From the NCBI GenBank assembly GCA_038230975.1, contig JBBRMF010000240.1, forward strand, positions 1 to 8,036: a DNA stretch of 8,036 nt. The letters run 5' to 3'. Below the pieces are notes generated by a model. That model searched no databases. It was not told where the DNA came from and saw nothing but the letters and a program-made list of their open reading frames with translations. Shown one piece after another: positions 5,434 through 8,036 of the stretch (positions are counted from its first letter, which is position 1; each line of letters starts with the position of its first letter). The DNA comes from JANXVV01 sp038230975. GTDB taxonomy: Bacteria; Planctomycetota; Phycisphaerae; Tepidisphaerales; Tepidisphaeraceae. The position numbers and the translations under genes are program-made.

Positions 5434-6786
5434 ATGGAAGATTACCGCAATAAGCGTGTCACGGTCGCGGGGCTCGGCCGATTCGGTGGGAATATCGCCG
5501 CGGCCCGGTGGCTGGTGGAACAGGGCGCGCGGGTCATCGTCACCGATCGATCTCCCGCTGAGAAACTCACCGACTCGATCAAGCAATTAGAAGAGCTGCC
5601 CATCGAATGGCGGCTGGGTGAACATCGAAACGAAGATTTCACGTCCGCCGACTGCATCGGTGCCAGCCCGGCCATCCCGCCGACAAATCCCTACTTAGCC
5701 GCAGCTCGCCTCGCGGGTGTGCCGATCGTCACCGAGATCATGCTCTTCATCGAGCGTTGCCCGGCCACCATCATCGGCGTTACCGGCACGAAGGGAAAAT
5801 CGACCACGACCGCATTGCTAGGCCAGATGCTAAAAACACAATTCACCACGTTTGTGGGTGGGAACATCGGCCGTTCGCTTTTGCCAGAGCTGAAGAACAT
5901 CGCGAAGAAAGATATCGTCGTACTTGAACTGTCGAGTTTCATGCTCCACTATTTGCGAGAGATGAGATGGTCGCCGCATATCGCGGTGATGACCATGCTG
6001 GCCACCGATCACCTGGATTGGCACGGATCGCCCGAGGGGTACATCACCGACAAGCGTGTGATCCTGGAATTTCAACGGCCCGATGATTTTGCCGTGCTAA
6101 ACGACGATTGCGCGGTGTCCAACGCATTTGTCACGAACGCCAAAGTCATCGTCTTCGGAACGCGCGGCCAGAAACGATTCGATCTGCAGATCCCAGGCGA
6201 GCACAATCAACTCAATGCCCAGGCCGCATTCGCGGCGGCACATCTTCTGGGGATCACTTGGGCGGCGGCACAGGAAGCGATTCAAGATTTCCCCGGCCTG
6301 CCCCACCGCCTGGCGCTCGTTCACGAAGCAAACGGCGTTCGCTATTTCGACGACTCCATCGCCACCATCCCCGAGGCCGCCATTGCGGCGCTCAACGCGT
6401 TCCCGCCCAAAAAAGTCATACAGATCGTCGGCGGCTACGACAAAGGTCTTCCGTTCGCCGCGATGTGCGATGCACTGATCGAACGAGCCAAGGCCATTTT
6501 GTGCATCGGTGCCACCGGCGACAAAATTGCCGATATCCTCACCGCGAGCCAGCACCAAGATGCCGCCTCAACATACCGTTGCGGAGACCTTGCCAATGCA
6601 ATGAAAGTCGCCAAGCAAATTGCCATCAGTGGCGATGTGGTTCTGCTGAGCACCGGTTGCGCGAGCTACGGGCAGTTCACGAATTTTCAGGAGCGGGGAG
6701 ACATGTTCGCCCGATTAGCAAAATCCGATCCCCTCCCCGCAGACTTCGGCGAGATCAGTCAAGCCATACCCCGGGAGGAGGGCTAA
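5434..6786 (+). CDS. murD: UDP-N-acetylmuramoylalanine--D-glutamate ligase
   Basis: MurD adds D-glutamate to UDP-MurNAc-L-Ala with ATP, a cytoplasmic step of peptidoglycan precursor synthesis. The 450 residues show the three Mur-ligase domains. The N-terminal Rossmann-like domain has VAGLGRFGGNIAAARWLVEQ and SPAIPP. The central ATPase has the P-loop GVTGTKGKSTTTALL (K120 replaces the usual N), GGNIGRSLL, LELSSFMLHYL, DHLDWHGSPEGY and K207, which aligns with the carbamylated lysine. The C-terminal domain has GEHNQLNAQAAFAAAHLLGI, LPHRLALVHEANGVRYFDDS, IVGGYDKGLPF and STGCASYGQFTNFQERGDMF. The usual DSKAT motif reads DSIAT here (307-311). The stretch between FGTRG and GEHNQ is shorter than in typical MurD. 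The start is 9 bp after the phosphatase stop, with only a weak ribosome site, consistent with coupling. No other mur or fts genes are adjacent. Confidence 0.95.
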   Translation: MEDYRNKRVTVAGLGRFGGNIAAARWLVEQGARVIVTDRSPAEKLTDSIKQLEELPIEWRLGEHRNEDFTSADCIGASPAIPPTNPYLAAARLAGVPIVTEIMLFIERCPATIIGVTGTKGKSTTTALLGQMLKTQFTTFVGGNIGRSLLPELKNIAKKDIVVLELSSFMLHYLREMRWSPHIAVMTMLATDHLDWHGSPEGYITDKRVILEFQRPDDFAVLNDDCAVSNAFVTNAKVIVFGTRGQKRFDLQIPGEHNQLNAQAAFAAAHLLGITWAAAQEAIQDFPGLPHRLALVHEANGVRYFDDSIATIPEAAIAALNAFPPKKVIQIVGGYDKGLPFAAMCDALIERAKAILCIGATGDKIADILTASQHQDAASTYRCGDLANAMKVAKQIAISGDVVLLSTGCASYGQFTNFQERGDMFARLAKSDPLPADFGEISQAIPREEG

Positions 6787-6816
6787 GGGCGGCGCATCGG
6801 TCCTACCACCCTCCTC
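6775..6816 (+). terminator. Possible hairpin at the murD 3' end
   Basis: GAGGAGGG (6775-6782) and CCCTCCTC (6809-6816) are perfect 8-bp inverted arms around a 26-nt loop, spanning the murD stop codon. There is no T-run, so an intrinsic terminator is doubtful. It separates murD from the promoter of the next gene. Confidence 0.3.
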
Positions 6817-6839
6817 TGAACGGATCTAAATGAAATTCA

Positions 6840-6866
6840 TTGACTTCGCATTGAACGTGGTACAAT
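6840..6866 (+). promoter_or_regulatory. Candidate sigma70-type promoter for the kelch gene
   Basis: TTGACT (6840-6845) and TACAAT (6861-6866) are near-consensus -35 and -10 boxes with a 15-bp spacer, slightly short. They lie 58 bp upstream of the kelch gene ATG in a 137-bp intergenic gap, so the kelch gene is probably transcribed on its own. Confidence 0.55.
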
Positions 6867-6923
6867 CGCGCGCGCCTCAACAATATCTCCAACGAGGGCG
6901 AACCTGTCCGGGAAATCACTTTT

Positions 6924-8036
6924 ATGACCGAGCGAAAGAAACGATCTCCGAAACAGGGCTTGTGCGCCACGCGCGCCCGTCCTCGAGATGTAAGTTATTC
7001 ATTCGAGCCACTTGAATCGCGAATTTTTCTCGACGCCGTCGCAGGTTTAAATCACACGCACGCGAATGTGCCGACAACACGTCAAGGTTACGGTTACGGC
7101 TCCGCCTTAGTTTCGGCCGGGCATGATGTTCTCATCGCCGGGGGGTACATCAATGATTCTCTCGGAACCAGCCGCGATACATCGGCGGTTGATATTTATC
7201 ACATCGATACCGGTCTGTGGTCCTCGGCTAAATTGTCCGCGGCCCGGCACAGCATGCACGCGATTGCGGTCGGTAATATCGCCGCGTTCGTTGGAGGATC
7301 TTCCGGCGAAATATCCTCCAGCGGGCAACCGCTGAGTAACGTCGACCTTTTCGATACTTCAACCGATCGATGGACCTTCCTAAATTTGCCGCGGCTTCGA
7401 GGATATGTTTCAGCGATCGCCGCCGGGACAAAACTCATCGCGTTCGGGGGATACACGCCAATCGCAGGCGGAATCGCCACGCAGGGAATCGCGGATATCT
7501 ATGATACCGCAACCCAACAATGGAAACTCGCCAATCTCCCAAACGCGGGGCCTCGCGCTGGAGCGATCACCGTTGGAAACTATATCGTTTTCACCTCCGA
7601 TCCTTACGACACAAAAACCGGCAAAGGAATTGACGTCTACAACACTGCCACGGATCAATGGACCGGCACTACTCTTGCTGTTTCTTCCGCACGCATCTCG
7701 CTCGTAACAGTCGGCCAAAGGCTCTGGCTTTTTTCCAAAGAGTCAGTGACATCGTTTGATCCAGCCACGCTTACGTCAAACACCGTATCCGTTCCCGGCG
7801 AAGATTTTGTCAGCGTGCCCGCTGTCATCGGCGGCAAAGTGATTTTTGACGAAGACAATCAAACCTCCGTGCCCAATCCGTTGGCGCACAGTGGTGTATT
7901 CAATACCGACAGCCTGGTTTGGAGTCCGTCGACTGTCCCTTTAAATTCCACGGCCAATCCACTCGTCTTCGGAAGCAAAGCGATTTTTGCCGGTGGGGTG
8001 ACCGAGTACGGATTCGGAGTGATCGACGCGATCGAC
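6924..8036 (+). CDS. Kelch-repeat beta-propeller protein with LEPR-XLL-like N-terminus, partial (3' end beyond window)
   Basis: The frame is open from ATG 6924 to the window end, 371 codons without a stop. The N-terminus is basic (MTERKKRSPK), then FEPLESRIFLDAVAG at 28-41 resembles the planctomycete LEPR-XLL motif, which marks the start of many large exported proteins; the usual arginine-leucine core is partly changed. No classical signal peptide is visible. From about residue 57 there are kelch-like blades of 37-52 residues, each with a hydrophobic strand, often GG, then a D-Y/F-T-W strand: VLIAGGY then AVDIYHIDTGLW; IAAFVGG then NVDLFDTSTDRW; LIAFGGY then IADIYDTATQQW; IVFTSD then GIDVYNTATDQW; a shorter fifth; VIFDED then GVFNTDSLVW; and AIFAGG at the edge. 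Six full blades and a seventh beginning are seen. The ribosome site is weak. Function beyond a surface or secreted propeller is unknown; further C-terminal domains are likely. Confidence 0.85.
   Translation, partial: MTERKKRSPKQGLCATRARPRDVSYSFEPLESRIFLDAVAGLNHTHANVPTTRQGYGYGSALVSAGHDVLIAGGYINDSLGTSRDTSAVDIYHIDTGLWSSAKLSAARHSMHAIAVGNIAAFVGGSSGEISSSGQPLSNVDLFDTSTDRWTFLNLPRLRGYVSAIAAGTKLIAFGGYTPIAGGIATQGIADIYDTATQQWKLANLPNAGPRAGAITVGNYIVFTSDPYDTKTGKGIDVYNTATDQWTGTTLAVSSARISLVTVGQRLWLFSKESVTSFDPATLTSNTVSVPGEDFVSVPAVIGGKVIFDEDNQTSVPNPLAHSGVFNTDSLVWSPSTVPLNSTANPLVFGSKAIFAGGVTEYGFGVIDAID

Noticed and set aside
4780..5586. 268-codon minus-strand frame
   Set aside because: It is antisense to the phosphatase and murD, with no recognisable domain; the plus-strand frames carry clear family motifs.
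6108..6833. 241-codon plus-strand frame inside murD
   Set aside because: It is an Arg/Ser/Pro-rich out-of-frame shadow of murD with no motif.
6830..7015. 61-codon plus frame MKFIDFALNVVQ...
   Set aside because: It runs through the candidate promoter and out of frame over the kelch gene start. No supporting motif.

Overview
The window most likely comes from a planctomycete (Planctomycetota), possibly Phycisphaerae-like. This is an inference from gene content: an ECF sigma factor in an operon with small dockerin-like and cohesin-like proteins and a VIT-domain protein, a kelch protein opening with a LEPR-XLL-like motif, and moderate GC. No rRNA, tRNA, CRISPR array or intact transposase gene was seen.

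Left part (1-2176, minus strand): an operon read right to left. It encodes an ECF sigma factor, a membrane-anchored protein with an anti-sigma-like layout and a periplasmic dockerin/EF-hand module, a small exported cohesin-like protein, and an exported VIT-domain protein cut by the window edge. The last three genes overlap as ATGA stop/start junctions, so they look translationally coupled. The natural reading is an envelope- or surface-related regulon: the sigma factor and its membrane partner control, or are controlled by, exported proteins that may bind each other through cohesin-dockerin contacts.

Middle (2177-4368): a short divergent promoter region, then proS (bacterial prolyl-tRNA synthetase with an INS editing domain), then about 360 bp of non-coding DNA. 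That stretch holds two back-to-back inverted-repeat elements, 4017-4174 (32-bp imperfect arms) and 4181-4270 (15-bp perfect arms around a folded core). Both resemble REP/MITE-type non-autonomous repeats.

Right part (4369-8036, plus strand): a SpoIIE/RsbU-type PP2C phosphatase with a coiled coil but no recognisable sensor domain, followed after 9 bp by murD, which makes a peptidoglycan precursor. A good sigma70-like promoter then leads into a large secreted kelch-propeller protein that runs off the window. Having murD next to a signalling phosphatase and away from other cell-wall genes is unlike the classical dcw cluster.
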